DNA from: Crithidia fasciculata
Taxonomy: Eukaryota; Euglenozoa; Kinetoplastea; Trypanosomatida; Trypanosomatidae
Reading direction: 5' to 3'
Length of the DNA stretch: 64,000 nt
Assembly (NCBI GenBank): GCA_000331325.2
Contig: CM003418.1
Location: 434,001 to 498,000 of the forward strand
The notes below the pieces were generated by a model. It saw only the letters and a list, made by a program, of their open reading frames with translations. It had not been told where the DNA came from and did no database searches. Each line of letters starts with the position of its first letter. Positions within the stretch are counted from its first letter, which is position 1. A program made the position numbers and the translations under genes. Below are positions 31,150 through 40,580 of the stretch, piece after piece.

Positions 31150-32124
31150 TTACCGCGACGGCATCGACGCCAGCGCGGCCTCTGCCCCGATCGTCTGCGT
31201 CATGTTCGCCTTCCGGCTGTTCCGCAGGCTGGGCAAGTTGTCGTGGGTCAAGTCGAGCGTCGCCCCTTTCCGCGGCTCCGCCGTGGACAGCCCGCCCTGC
31301 CACGGGGCGTGCACCGGCATCGACCACTTCGTCGTGGTGTGCCACGTACGGAACGGGTGCGGCGCGGCACGCATCTTGTTCTTGTCATAGGGGTCCGGGA
31401 TCCACTCCGGGTCGGTGCCCATCTGCAGATTGTCAGGCTTGCCAGCACGGAAAGCGCCATAGGTCTTGCGCGGCTTCCGCTCGGGCTCCCCTTCCGGCAT
31501 CCACTCCGGGAACTTGGACTTGACCGGGCCGGTGCGGAAGTGCCCGACGCGGCCGTGGTCCACCTTGTCGTTGTACGGGTCCGGGATGTGCTCCGCCGGC
31601 CCACCAAGGTAGTTGCACGGGCCGCCAGCTTTCATGCCACCCGTGCGTGGGGACGGCCCGCTGTCCAGCTTCAGGTCGCGGTTCTTGTTCTTGCCGTCGT
31701 CGGCGTCGCCGTTGGGCATGTAGGGGTACTCGGAGAAGAGGCCACGCTTGAGGGGTGCCTTGCGGGTGAAGAGCGCCGTTTGCCGCGGCACCGTATTCGG
31801 CTTTACCGGCCTGCCGGCCTCTGTGTCTAAGGGGAGATGCCCAAGACCACCCATGTTCGTGCCGGCGCCCTTCGCGAAGTCCATGCGATCGCCCGCCCTG
31901 CGTGCCGCCACCCGGTCCGGGGCGACGGGTGCGGCGTACGGGCCGCTGGCGCCATACTCGTACTGGAACTGGCCGCCAGCGCGGAGGTCGTGAAACGGGG
32001 CACTCTCGCGAGCGATGTGGTCGGCCTCGCAGTCGTAGAGGTGGTGCCAGTTGGTCCAGTGCCGGCGGTTGTCCCAGTTTTTGGGGCGAAGGTTGTGCAC
32101 CGTCTCCAGGCGACCCTCCGTCAT
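31150..32124 (-). CDS. CFAP96-like (DUF4586) cilia/flagella-associated protein
   Basis: A 324-residue Gly/Pro/Lys-rich, helix-poor protein. Its LKRGLFSEYPYMPNGD segment resembles the GLFSE motif of vertebrate CFAP96 (C4orf47, DUF4586). GGMKAGGPCNYLGGP...IPDPYNDK resembles the CFAP96 GGMKAG...DPY element (comparison from memory). A second, similar element occurs later: YGAFRAG...PEWIPDPYDKNK. Repeated extended PDPY-type motifs are typical of proteins that lie along axonemal or centriolar microtubules, so a flagellar role is likely. The N-terminus is rich in Trp/His (WDNRRHWTNWHHLYDC). The start at 32124 is the first ATG after the predicted acceptor. The assignment is motif-based. Confidence 0.7.
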   Translation of the reverse strand: MTEGRLETVHNLRPKNWDNRRHWTNWHHLYDCEADHIARESAPFHDLRAGGQFQYEYGASGPYAAPVAPDRVAARRAGDRMDFAKGAGTNMGGLGHLPLDTEAGRPVKPNTVPRQTALFTRKAPLKRGLFSEYPYMPNGDADDGKNKNRDLKLDSGPSPRTGGMKAGGPCNYLGGPAEHIPDPYNDKVDHGRVGHFRTGPVKSKFPEWMPEGEPERKPRKTYGAFRAGKPDNLQMGTDPEWIPDPYDKNKMRAAPHPFRTWHTTTKWSMPVHAPWQGGLSTAEPRKGATLDLTHDNLPSLRNSRKANMTQTIGAEAALASMPSR

Positions 32125-32925
32125 TGTTGAGAGCGCGTAGTGGAGTGTGTGTAAGCTGAGATGTACAGAGAGGAAAGGGATCTAAATATTTACAAAAAAA
32201 AAAAAGACCTACTTAATGAAGACGTGAGGGGCTCCGTATGTGTGGAGACTACTGTGCCTGCTGAGCTTAGCTATCATGAGTGATGTGCGCGACAGACAGA
32301 GAGAGAGAAAGAGAGAGGAAAGTGGGAAAGAGTGGAGGAAGAGAAGCATGCCTTCCCCGATAAGGAAAAAAATGAAGCAATAACTGGACAGCATTAGCAA
32401 TTGCAGCGACAAGAGAGAACTGACAGAAGGAAGGTGCGTGCAAGATTTGCGGGTTACGCCAAAGAACAACGTACACACGGTCAAATGCCAGCAGCTGCAC
32501 AATCCTCTTAGAACGTCCTTGCACGTACACACACAAGCAGTAGTGGTCTATTAGCTAAATCTTTTTCTTTTTCTTGCCTGCTCTTGGTGGTAAGAAAACT
32601 GTGATGCAGAACAAACAAACAAACAAACAAAAAAAAAGAGCCACGAGCTTTATCGCTTGATAAGTGGTGTTTTGACTTCGCCTAAAGCAGAAAAAGAACG
32701 CGGGAGAAAGGTGGGTGGCAGGGGAAAGAGCTGGCACCATCCTTACAGCAACTACAACAACGGAGCAGCGTCGCAGCGACAGCACAGCGGAAAGATGGTT
32801 GCGACAGCGCACCAGTCTCTCTGCATGACAGCAACAGAGGCGGTCAACTCTGAAAAAAAGAAAAGCTGCGACTGCGACGCGGAGAGGTGTGGCTCTCTCT
32901 GTCTCTTGCCCGCCGCCTCGCTCTT
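32125..32925. other. intergenic, no gene seen
   Basis: Splice acceptor and 5' UTR of the CFAP96-like gene and 3' UTR of the sulfotransferase-like gene. Includes a short (AAAC)n run near 32612-32630. Confidence 0.6.
32182..32183 (-). promoter_or_regulatory. predicted spliced-leader acceptor AG, CFAP96-like gene
   Basis: On the minus strand a T12-type run followed by GTAAATATTTAG ends here. A second AG after a C/T-rich stretch lies at 32156-32157. Either leaves a short 5' UTR before ATG 32124. Confidence 0.5.
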
Positions 32926-34443
32926 TCACCGGAAACCCTTCCCCTCCTGCAGGAAATGGCCCACCATCGGCTGCCCCTTCCCGAGACCCGGAGCCTTGCC
33001 GCGCTCGCTCGAGCCATGCGAGATGCCGCCCATTGCCACCTGATCGGCCGGCGCGGCCAGCGGTGTGTACTCCTTCACCGTGATACCAAATTTCTTCTCA
33101 AAGGCAAACTCCTCAAACTGGAAGATGTAGTCCTGGAAGACGTCACCGACAACGCCGTCGTGGAGGCAGAAGTACGGCATCTGCGCATCGTGCATCGGCC
33201 GCGCGTTCGTCAGGTACTCGGTCTGCCCATTAATCATCTGCATGCGGCGGAAGCGGTCGAGCTCGATGCCAAAGTAGTCCAGCGTCTTTTGCGCCACACG
33301 CGAGGCGTGGCGCTTGACGTCGCGGTTCGACCAGTGCGCCATGCGCCGCTGATCAAAGCCGCCGTAGAACTCGATGGCGTTTTCGGTGCCGGAGCCGAAG
33401 ATGCCAAGCACCTTCTCCCCCATCGAGGCCAGCTGCGAGTCGCTCGGCGGCTTTCCGGTGTAGAGGCTGTTGTGCAGGCACAGCGAGGAGCAGAGGGAGG
33501 GCAGGCACTGGCTGAGCGCGCGGTGCACCCAAATCGCCTTCATGCGAGGAAAGACAGTGTTGATCGCCTGCGAGCTCAAAATGGCAAAGGGACTGTAGAG
33601 AAGCCACTGCGGATGCACAAGGGTGTTCTTGGTGCCGTAGGTCTGTGTCTCCATCGCGTTGTCGATCGGCTCGAACTCGCGCGTGACGGCCTCGGAAAAG
33701 TGGCCGCACTTGCGGTACCACTGGAAAAGCTCCAGCACACGGCGCACCTCGGTGTAAACCGGCAGCTGGTCCTCCTCTAGGCACTCGAGCAGGTACTCGT
33801 CTAGGCCGTGCAGCAGGCCCCACGCGTAGGACTGCGGCGTCATGAGGTGCAGCGTAAGGTCGTCATCCACCTGATCGACCCGCGGGACACGGGCACAGAG
33901 AAAGTCGGGGTGGACGTACCCAAACCCGAAGAAACGCCTGCGGAAGGCGTCGCGCCGCTCCGTGTCGAGGAGGAGAGAAGGGGAGAGGGAGTCGCACTGC
34001 CGCGAGGACAAGAAGAGGCCGCTGCGGGCTAAGACGTGGGCGGCCATGTGTCCATTCGACCGCGGCAGGCCCATCACGACGAGCGGGTCGTCAATCGGTG
34101 GCTCCTTCGCAATGTCGCCCCCGCTAAGTCGATACGCCTCTTCCACGGCGAGGCGCTGCGCCAGTGCGTTGACGAGGCGAAAGCGTAGCAGTTGACTGCC
34201 GTGCCTCGTCGTGCCCGTCTTCTCTTGGCAAGCGCGACACAGCTTCTTCCACCAGCGGCTGTGAGCGAGGTCGGACTCCGACGGCAACGCTACACTCGCC
34301 GCAGCGCAGGCGTCGGTGACAATCGCCTCGTACGCAAAGCTCTCGTACTTGGCGCGAGGTGTCACGGCGTTGACGATGCGGGCGGGCAGCGCACCACCAC
34401 GCACGAGGTCGCGCACCCCCGACATCGACTTCAGCCCGATCAT
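32926..34443 (-). CDS. sulfotransferase-fold protein with altered phosphosulfate loop
   Basis: A 505-residue protein of the Sulfotransfer_3-like family. The strand-loop of the 5'-phosphosulfate site is at 121-131, LVVMGLPRSNG; family members normally read GLPRSGTT, so the loop residues after Ser differ. The central LLYSPFAILSSQAINTVFP and WVHRALSQCLPSL segments match the family's KSPFHL...VFP and HRDP...LPS elements, including the 3'-phosphate-binding Arg/Ser. The C-terminal 150 residues are unlike bacterial members and end in a Gly/Lys-rich tail. If active it would move sulfate from PAPS to a hydroxyl or amine. The changed loop makes this uncertain. The acceptor at 34552-34553 supports the start at 34443. 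Confidence 0.8.
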   Translation of the reverse strand: MIGLKSMSGVRDLVRGGALPARIVNAVTPRAKYESFAYEAIVTDACAAASVALPSESDLAHSRWWKKLCRACQEKTGTTRHGSQLLRFRLVNALAQRLAVEEAYRLSGGDIAKEPPIDDPLVVMGLPRSNGHMAAHVLARSGLFLSSRQCDSLSPSLLLDTERRDAFRRRFFGFGYVHPDFLCARVPRVDQVDDDLTLHLMTPQSYAWGLLHGLDEYLLECLEEDQLPVYTEVRRVLELFQWYRKCGHFSEAVTREFEPIDNAMETQTYGTKNTLVHPQWLLYSPFAILSSQAINTVFPRMKAIWVHRALSQCLPSLCSSLCLHNSLYTGKPPSDSQLASMGEKVLGIFGSGTENAIEFYGGFDQRRMAHWSNRDVKRHASRVAQKTLDYFGIELDRFRRMQMINGQTEYLTNARPMHDAQMPYFCLHDGVVGDVFQDYIFQFEEFAFEKKFGITVKEYTPLAAPADQVAMGGISHGSSERGKAPGLGKGQPMVGHFLQEGKGFR

Positions 34444-36043
34444 GATGTGCGGCGGTAGAAGCTACGTGACCGTATTACTATTTGTTATCCGTCGCACGTT
34501 CCGCAGAGAAGCACGCTGAGTTTGCGTACGTGTGATCTCTTCCTTCTGTATCTACAACATCCGCGTCAATACAGTCGGCAGCACACAGAAGAAAAAAAAA
34601 GAAAAAAAAAGAGAGGGCGCAATGAGAATTCAGGATCGAGGAAGTGAGTAAACGAGAGAAGAAAAGAGGAGTGCAATCGAAGGTTTAGGGCAGCCAGCGC
34701 TTCCTGGCTACTGAGGAAGAAGATGACGTCGATGAGCGGCGGTGCCTGGTAATACAAGCAGACCGAAACCCACTCCGCTGACCACGCGCTTCATTATCCC
34801 CCTGCGCCGAGGGCAAATGCTCCGTAGAGCAAACCTGCCCTAACACGAACGAGACCAGCAGCGACTAGGAAGCCGTTATCAGTACTGTCTTCCACCGGTT
34901 GTGGGTAACGCAAGATTACGCCTGCGCGAGCTTGATATCAGTTCTACGTTTCGATCTTTCTCTGTTTCACAGACAGATGTGCCTCACTTCATGTGTACTC
35001 ACCAAACCAAACGCAGCCAATTGAGAAAAAGAGAACAGACCGCTAACGTCCCACCGGAGCACGTTCACTTCAACATAAGAAAGAGAGAAAGAAAACGACA
35101 GAGCTGGAAAAGCGCAGCTTCAAACTATCTGCGTCACCGCCGATAAACAACAAGAGAGAGACACCTACGCCGTCTTTTTTTTTTTGCCTGACAAAGCTCG
35201 AATTCTCATGAAGGCTTGTTTTTGTTCTTGCTGCATCTTTTTCTCTTCTTTGATTGCGGTTTGAAGCGTAAGAAAGATGGAAAAGTATGAAAGAGAAAAG
35301 CCGTGCAGGGTGAACAATTGAACCAAAGGAGAAAAATCAACTAGACAGAAAAAGAGGTAACAAGGAAAAGCATTATTTTGTTTTTCCGAGGTCTGTTGAG
35401 CAAGGTGCAGCGCGTTAAAAAAAAAAAAAGGAAAATTTTAGGCTGTTTGTCTTTATGTGTGTGTTTGTGTATACCTGTGCAACTAAGGGTACACACGATA
35501 GAGAGCGATTCGGTTGCGGTGACTCTGCCGCCAACACTTAAGCTCCAAACGCCGTACCGCGTCTCCTGGTTGGCGCGTGAAGGGTAGTGTCAGAGACACC
35601 GTTCCCAGCCTGTTGGAAGACTGCCTCACCTGAAGCTCCCGTGAAGAAAAAAAAAAAGAGCTGAAATACAACGAGAGCTTAAACAGGTTTGGCATAGCTC
35701 TCCTCCTTCAACACGACAGAAAGCTTCCTCGGTTCTCTTTGCTTATTAGCTACTTAAACTTTGAGCTCTTCTGCTCTATTTCTTGTTTTGTTTTTTTTAC
35801 CGCATCTTAATAGAAAAATAACTGTTTAATAAAAAATGGTGAATTTTACTTGCTATGGCACTTATGTGTGTGCTGCTCCGCTCTTTCAGCTCCGCACTTT
35901 CCCAGGCGAAACCACAACGGGGACGTTCGGCACCGCTTCAGCGGCACAACCCTACCGATTACTTCATCCCTCGCCGTTACTGCTTCTTCTCTTCTCTTCA
36001 AAATCAGGCAAAACATTTAAACGAATCTGTACTTGCCACACAC
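34444..36043. other. intergenic, no gene called
   Basis: 1.6 kb. A GC-rich island at about 34,690-34,945 reads protein-like in short pieces of several frames but has no ATG-led frame of useful length. A minus-strand ATG frame at 35483-35695 (70 codons) is Phe/Ser-rich at its start and not convincing. Confidence 0.5.
34552..34553 (-). promoter_or_regulatory. predicted spliced-leader acceptor AG, sulfotransferase-like gene
   Basis: On the minus strand a long CTCTC/T-run tract (34585-34616) is followed by the first AG here, about 110 bases before ATG 34443. Confidence 0.5.
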
Positions 36044-36586
36044 CTACTGCGAAAAGCGCGCCGAGTCGGAGAAAGAAGACACCACCGTCTGTGAGTACTG
36101 GCGCTGCAGGGAAAAGATGGTGGCAAGAACCAGTGCGGAGCCCAGCACGAGCACCAGCATGGTGGGGCCGCGAGTGTCGTCGTAGCGCATCGGCTCACGC
36201 ATGTAAATCTTATTGGCGCGGTCACGAAAGATAAACAGCGAGTACACCATGAACACAATCGAGACCGGCAGCAATACGAGACCAGCCAGCTCCGCACCGT
36301 TGCTCGTGGAATCGCCAAAGTTGAGGAGCGTGAGCGACATGAGACCGACCATCACAGAAATGGAGAGCCACTTCAAGAACGTGCGCTCGTTGGCGAAGAA
36401 GGTCTTGGGGTCGATCTTCTGCGGCACACAGATGCGCTTGTCGTTCACGGAGCCGGTCAGGTTGCGGCCGCCAGGGCCCTGCAGGCTCTCGTACTTGTCG
36501 TCACCCTCGTCCTGGCCCTCAGCCCACGGCTTCAGAGAGCCGCCGACGCAGCACAGGTAGGAGAGACCGCGGTTGGTGGCGTCCAT
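36044..36586 (-). CDS. VTC1: vacuolar transporter chaperone 1 (Vtc1), acidocalcisome
   Basis: A 180-residue protein ending in a DUF202/VTC membrane domain. The signature TFFANERTFLKW lies at 62-73, followed by three membrane helices at about 74-92, 99-116 and 142-159. The loop between helices 2 and 3 is basic (FRDRANKIYMREP). Vtc1 is the small membrane subunit of the polyphosphate polymerase complex with Vtc4, which makes polyphosphate and passes it into acidocalcisomes in trypanosomatids. The about 55-residue N-terminal extension ahead of the signature is longer than in yeast Vtc1 (129 residues in total). GC3 is high, so it lies outside the low-GC zone farther right. Confidence 0.92.
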   Translation of the reverse strand: MDATNRGLSYLCCVGGSLKPWAEGQDEGDDKYESLQGPGGRNLTGSVNDKRICVPQKIDPKTFFANERTFLKWLSISVMVGLMSLTLLNFGDSTSNGAELAGLVLLPVSIVFMVYSLFIFRDRANKIYMREPMRYDDTRGPTMLVLVLGSALVLATIFSLQRQYSQTVVSSFSDSARFSQ

Positions 36587-37164
36587 CTTAAGAGCGAGCT
36601 GCTTTCAATTTAGAAAAGTACTTTTTTGTTAATTCAGTGTCCAATGTTGAACAGCGTCGAGGAAATCGATAGTGTGGCCAAAATAAAAATGGGAGCGAAG
36701 AAAACTGAAAAGAAAGTTTGCGTAGGCTACTTTTCTTGTGAAGAGTGACGGTCGGCACACCCCACAATTGGCCAAACGTGCGGCAGTGGAGGAAGCATGA
36801 GAAAAGAAGGTGGAGGCAGGCAAAAAAAAGAAAAAAATAGGTAAGAGTTGAGGATAGGAGCTATTTCAATAAGTTCACATTCTTTTTCAGTCTGTATCAT
36901 TGGTAAACTACGCAGTTAACTGCGATTGCCGAGAATAATATGGGCTGCGCTATGCAGTCGAGCCTCAAGACACCGCATCGCTTGCAGGCAAAGAAATAGT
37001 GACTGGTAGCTGTTACAGCTTTGCACTACGTGTTCCCTCGACATAAAGGAGGCTTCCACGCGAAGAATCAATTGTGCTGGGCCTGATAACCGACCTAAAG
37101 AGCAGAAACACCACCGCAAGAAAAAAAATTGCAAAACAGCCAAGAAAAAAAAAAAAGGTAGACC

Positions 37165-37230
37165 TCAAGCAAAAGGCCAGTCCACAGGCTGCGCGGCTGG
37201 GGTCTTCGGCATCCGCCAGAAGTGGCCCAT
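37165..37230 (-). CDS. candidate 21-residue microprotein
   Basis: An ATG-led frame in a favourable start context (CCACCATGG) encodes a peptide beginning MGHFWRMPKTPAAQ and ending VDWPFA. Fourteen of its 21 codons end in G or C, although the DNA on either side is A-rich. On the same strand, 51 bases ahead, a (CT)n tract (37293-37307) followed by TTATATTTCTAAG gives a plausible splice acceptor at 37281-37282. Against it, the tract starts almost at the stop codon of the upstream gene (37314), leaving that gene nearly no 3' UTR. I do not recognise the peptide. It could be a subunit of a mitochondrial complex, a chance frame, or a relic. Confidence 0.35.
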   Translation of the reverse strand: MGHFWRMPKTPAAQPVDWPFA

Positions 37231-37292
37231 GGTGGAAATAGTAGATTTGTTAAAACAACGAACGACTTCAGCCGCCACCCCTTAGAAATATA

Positions 37293-37307
37293 AGAGAGAG
37301 AGAGAGA
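37293..37307. repeat. short (GA)n run, CT tract on transcribed strand
   Basis: Dinucleotide run immediately downstream of the stop codon of the small membrane-protein gene. It is a possible polypyrimidine tract for the candidate micro-gene. Confidence 0.7.
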
Positions 37308-37313
37308 AGACGC

Positions 37314-37937
37314 TCAATCTTCTTTTTTTGATTCCGCCGACGGAGCCGCGTCGCTATCGCTGGCTGGAATTAAAACCGATTGGGTCGGGTTATGCGCGGC
37401 AAGGTAGTTTGCTGTAAAGACGCCAGTTGTGATGGCAAGCCGCCACAGCATCGTCCACGCCAAGTAACGCTGCAAGGGCATCTGCCAGTGAAGCGCATTT
37501 TCAAAGCCGTTGACCACGACGCTGGCCACATACAGCGCGACCAGAACAAAAGCGCCTGGGAAAATAAGCGAGTACAGAAGGAACGGAACAACCGCGCGAT
37601 CGCCTTCGGAGCCGCACATATTCCGCAGCGGCCACGGAAGCGAACGCAGCCGCGACAACTTCATTCGCGGGCTTTGGCCCACCGCAATAGCACGCGTGAT
37701 CTGCGTGGAATTGGCGTAGGTGACGCCAGCAACGAACAGGGTAAAGGTGAAGACGTTGAAAGGGAGATCGCTCTTTACTAGCACCGCCGGTGCGCTGCTC
37801 TGCTCTACTGTCGATTTTTCCATTATGTAGTTCGTCACGACCATGAAAGTCGCCATAACGCTGAACGCTACCGCAAATGTGGGCCGAAGAAGAACCTCGA
37901 AAAACGAGTCCGTCTCTGGTAGCAAGGTGAACTCCAT
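37314..37937 (-). CDS. small multi-pass membrane protein, unknown
   Basis: A 207-residue protein with about four hydrophobic helices: about 18-38 (RPTFAVAFSVMATFMVVTNY), about 60-76, about 117-140 (VPFLLYSLIFPGAFVLVALYV) and about 160-180. Between helices 2 and 3 is a basic loop (PRMKLSRLRSLPWPLRNM). The tail is Ser/Asp/Glu/Lys-rich. I do not recognise the family. The start is placed at ATG 37937 (MEFTLLPETD), not the in-frame codon 24 positions upstream, because the extension is Leu/Phe-rich and read from a pyrimidine tract. GC3 over the first 40 codons is about 68%, between the values of its left and right neighbours. Confidence 0.75.
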   Translation of the reverse strand: MEFTLLPETDSFFEVLLRPTFAVAFSVMATFMVVTNYIMEKSTVEQSSAPAVLVKSDLPFNVFTFTLFVAGVTYANSTQITRAIAVGQSPRMKLSRLRSLPWPLRNMCGSEGDRAVVPFLLYSLIFPGAFVLVALYVASVVVNGFENALHWQMPLQRYLAWTMLWRLAITTGVFTANYLAAHNPTQSVLIPASDSDAAPSAESKKED

Positions 37938-38801
37938 TGTCACAGTTGCAAAAGATTTTCTGAGAGTAACCAAAAATAATAAAAATAGAGGAGGAGAAAC
38001 CGAGAGCAATTTCGTAGTGATTCAGGAGGAAAGTAAAACCTCCCGAATTTTTTTTTTATTTTGGAAAAAAGACCGAACGAACTCCTGCAAAAGAAGATAG
38101 CAGTGAGAATTCAATTGAAAGTCGTAATGCAAACACGAGAGAAAGGGGTAAAAGGTGAGAAAAAATAGCAGGAAGCGATTGGGAAAGGCCTGTGAACACA
38201 ACTGCGCGTGAGCAAAACCAAGTAAGTGTAAAGGAGTACACTTTCCTCACTACATAATTCTGCTTGGGGTCCTACCTCTTTTTTTTTAATGTTCGTTATT
38301 CTGACCAGCCTGTGAGCGCGCTTTTGGGATACGAGGATTCTGCACACGTGAATCAGTGACAAAATCTTTTTTTCCTGCCTAGCTGAAGTTTTAATTCCTC
38401 ATTTTCATTTGTGTGCTCTCATCGTACTTTTGTTATTATTATTATTCTTATTGTTTGAATAAAACCAAACTGTCCCTTTTTTTTTAATTATGTTTAGTTA
38501 AGCGCAGTTAGCAAGCAGACAAAAAAAAATAATTAGAAATAAACAATGAGTAGAGTGCAGTGAAGAGCGACAGACAGTGACTGCCCTAAAAAAAGATTAA
38601 TTCAACTCTCGAGCAAAAGTCACTATTTGGCGACAGAAACAAAAACATTTTACAAAAAAAGAGAGAAAGACTGAGATGCATATGCTCAACAACACAACAA
38701 ATATTAAACGGTTCCTCGCAATTTTTTTTAAGCTGAGAAAGAAACAAATACTTTAAGGCCCTTTTTTCTTTACTTGTAGTAGCTGGACTTGCAGAAAGGT
38801 G
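37938..38801. other. A/T-rich intergenic, no gene seen
   Basis: 0.86 kb, clearly more A/T-rich than intergenic DNA farther left, with TTATTATTATTATT and poly-T/poly-A runs. Part of the low-GC zone around the strand switch. Confidence 0.6.
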
Positions 38802-39917
38802 TCACAAAGCCTCTTGCTTCTCGTCACAACATGGACAGACGTACTCACCATTGCCTAGCGGCTGCATCACTTTTGATATGCAGCTGCCGCATAAAGCGGG
38901 CACGCAACCGCTGCACACAGTGTTCGCCACGAGATCATCTGCGCCATGGTCGCAGCGGATGCACGCACATTGAAACGAATAAGTTGCTTCAAGCTTCACT
39001 TTTCGCTCCGCGGCAGGAAGCTTCAGGTCAATGTAAGAAATGCACAAAGCCTCACCTTTTTCAATATCACGAGCGGCAAAAAACTCAATGATGCGTGTCT
39101 TTTTAATGTTCCGCCGGCCCATATTTGGCGCACAGCTGTGATTAAAGTACGAGCTCTGCGGATACAGAGCCACGCCAAGCTGCCGGTTCACCGAGTTCCA
39201 GATTCCAAATCCGTTGCACAGAAAAGCAGTGCAGATGGCCACAAACGTTTCGCGACTGACGTTAGACGGCAGCTGGTGTCCGTGCGCTCGCACCTGCTGA
39301 AGATACTTTTTGTGGCTAAGCGTCTTTTGATAAGCGTCGTACAGGTCTGAGAAGTCACTGATAATTTCAGAATTGGTGTCTCGCATGTTTGTACCGAGAC
39401 ATTCAACGTGGTCGTACGTCGGCAAGAAAACAGTTTCTGGAGTCGCTCCCACGTTTAGGAACAGCAACGGGTTCGTGACCTCCTTGCCGAAGCCGACCGT
39501 TTCAAATGAAGTCTCGCCAAAGCTCCCACTGCTTCTGCTCAGGCGTTCTTGGTTTCCCTCCGCTGCGCAGCGAGCTAAAATAAGGCACGCCATTTCAAAC
39601 GTGTCTAAATCTTCTTCGGGAACGCGACCCGCTGCTATTTTAGTGAACAAAATTGCACAACACTCGCCAGTCACCGTGTGGCTCGCGGAGTGCGTCTTTT
39701 GACAGTCTTCACAACAGTACGCACTTCCGCACACTATGCACTTATCGTGCGGAATCTGTGCATCGCCGCAACAGTGAACGCAGCGCTGGTGCTTCAGTAC
39801 ACCAAGTCTTTGGGCAACGCAATACGCGTTTTCGCGGAAGATTACACTTCCCGCCGGTATGTTGGATGCTGCCACAACGAACCGCCCTCGACCAGGGACA
39901 AATTCACAATGTATCAT
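38802..39917 (-). CDS. SET-MYND (SMYD-type) lysine methyltransferase
   Basis: A 371-residue protein. An N-terminal split-SET segment (GRGRFVVAASNIPAGSVIF) is followed by a MYND zinc finger with Cys/His from C46 to about C87 (CVHCC...CIVCG...CCEDCQ...H). The SET core has NHSCAPN at 259-265, the AdoMet-binding site, and SYID at 294-297, which carries the catalytic Tyr. A post-SET CACIRC cluster at 317-322 comes next, then a further Cys cluster (C335, C338, C343, C346, C361, C363, C364). It lacks the C-terminal TPR domain of animal SMYD1-3. It should transfer methyl groups from AdoMet to lysines; the target is unknown. GC3 is only about 42% over the first 40 codons, far below genes left of 37 kb. 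Confidence 0.88.
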   Translation of the reverse strand: MIHCEFVPGRGRFVVAASNIPAGSVIFRENAYCVAQRLGVLKHQRCVHCCGDAQIPHDKCIVCGSAYCCEDCQKTHSASHTVTGECCAILFTKIAAGRVPEEDLDTFEMACLILARCAAEGNQERLSRSSGSFGETSFETVGFGKEVTNPLLFLNVGATPETVFLPTYDHVECLGTNMRDTNSEIISDFSDLYDAYQKTLSHKKYLQQVRAHGHQLPSNVSRETFVAICTAFLCNGFGIWNSVNRQLGVALYPQSSYFNHSCAPNMGRRNIKKTRIIEFFAARDIEKGEALCISYIDLKLPAAERKVKLEATYSFQCACIRCDHGADDLVANTVCSGCVPALCGSCISKVMQPLGNGEYVCPCCDEKQEAL

Positions 39918-40580
39918 TTTAATTTCTTTAGTTACTTTTTTTTAATTTCCGGTTTGCAGGCGAGGTTCAGTTCATTTTGATTGGGTGCTAGTGAAAAGCG
40001 CTGCAAGACCGAATACAAAGGTATGAAAACGCAAGTCGAGAAGATGGGGTCGAATAACTTGTGTGCTATTAAAGGCAGTTTAATTAAAAGGCCGAGATAG
40101 TTGAAGAGAATCTTAATGTTAAAAGTGGAAGTATTTACAGCTGTGCAAGTCACCTAAATGAAAGGTGAAAAGAATAATACCAGGGAAAGGATTTGGTACA
40201 AAAAGATGTGCAATCCACTCGTTTTCATTAATATTTTCATTTTCATTTTGGAAGAGAATAGAAATAACCCATGGACGCAACACAAGTAGAAATCGCTTTA
40301 TTTTATATTCGTTGTAGTCGCTCTCAATTCAGCATTTGAGATTGTAAAGTGTCCCCTGAAGCTCAAGAAGATTTCACAAAGAAAACAAAAAAAAAATCAT
40401 ACAAGCTTAACTTTATCAGGCTGCATAGTACTCTGATGGTGAAACCAGATTTGCAAATTAGCTTTCTAAGTGAGCCAACAAAAAATACAGGGAAAAACGT
40501 GCCCAATTGTAAAAACCAAAAATTGTATCGATATATATTTTTTTAGTCTGGTGAAAAAGACGATTATACAGCTTTCTTCT
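39918..40580. other. A/T-rich intergenic, no gene seen
   Basis: 0.66 kb of A/T-rich DNA with 5' UTR of the SET-MYND gene and 3' UTR of COQ9. No supported open frame with ATG. Confidence 0.6.

Larger units (their letters stand above)
36587..37313. other. intergenic containing a candidate micro-gene
   Basis: A short GC-rich island at 37165-37230 encodes a 21-residue ATG-led frame described separately. Otherwise A/T-rich DNA with a possible Vtc1 acceptor at 36705-36706 (minus-strand CTTTCTTTTCAG). Confidence 0.55.

Noticed and set aside
34690-34945. GC-rich island with protein-like pieces on the minus strand
   Set aside because: Pieces lie in different frames, none has an ATG-led frame of useful length, and the opposite strand looks equally protein-like; it may be a relic but cannot be supported.
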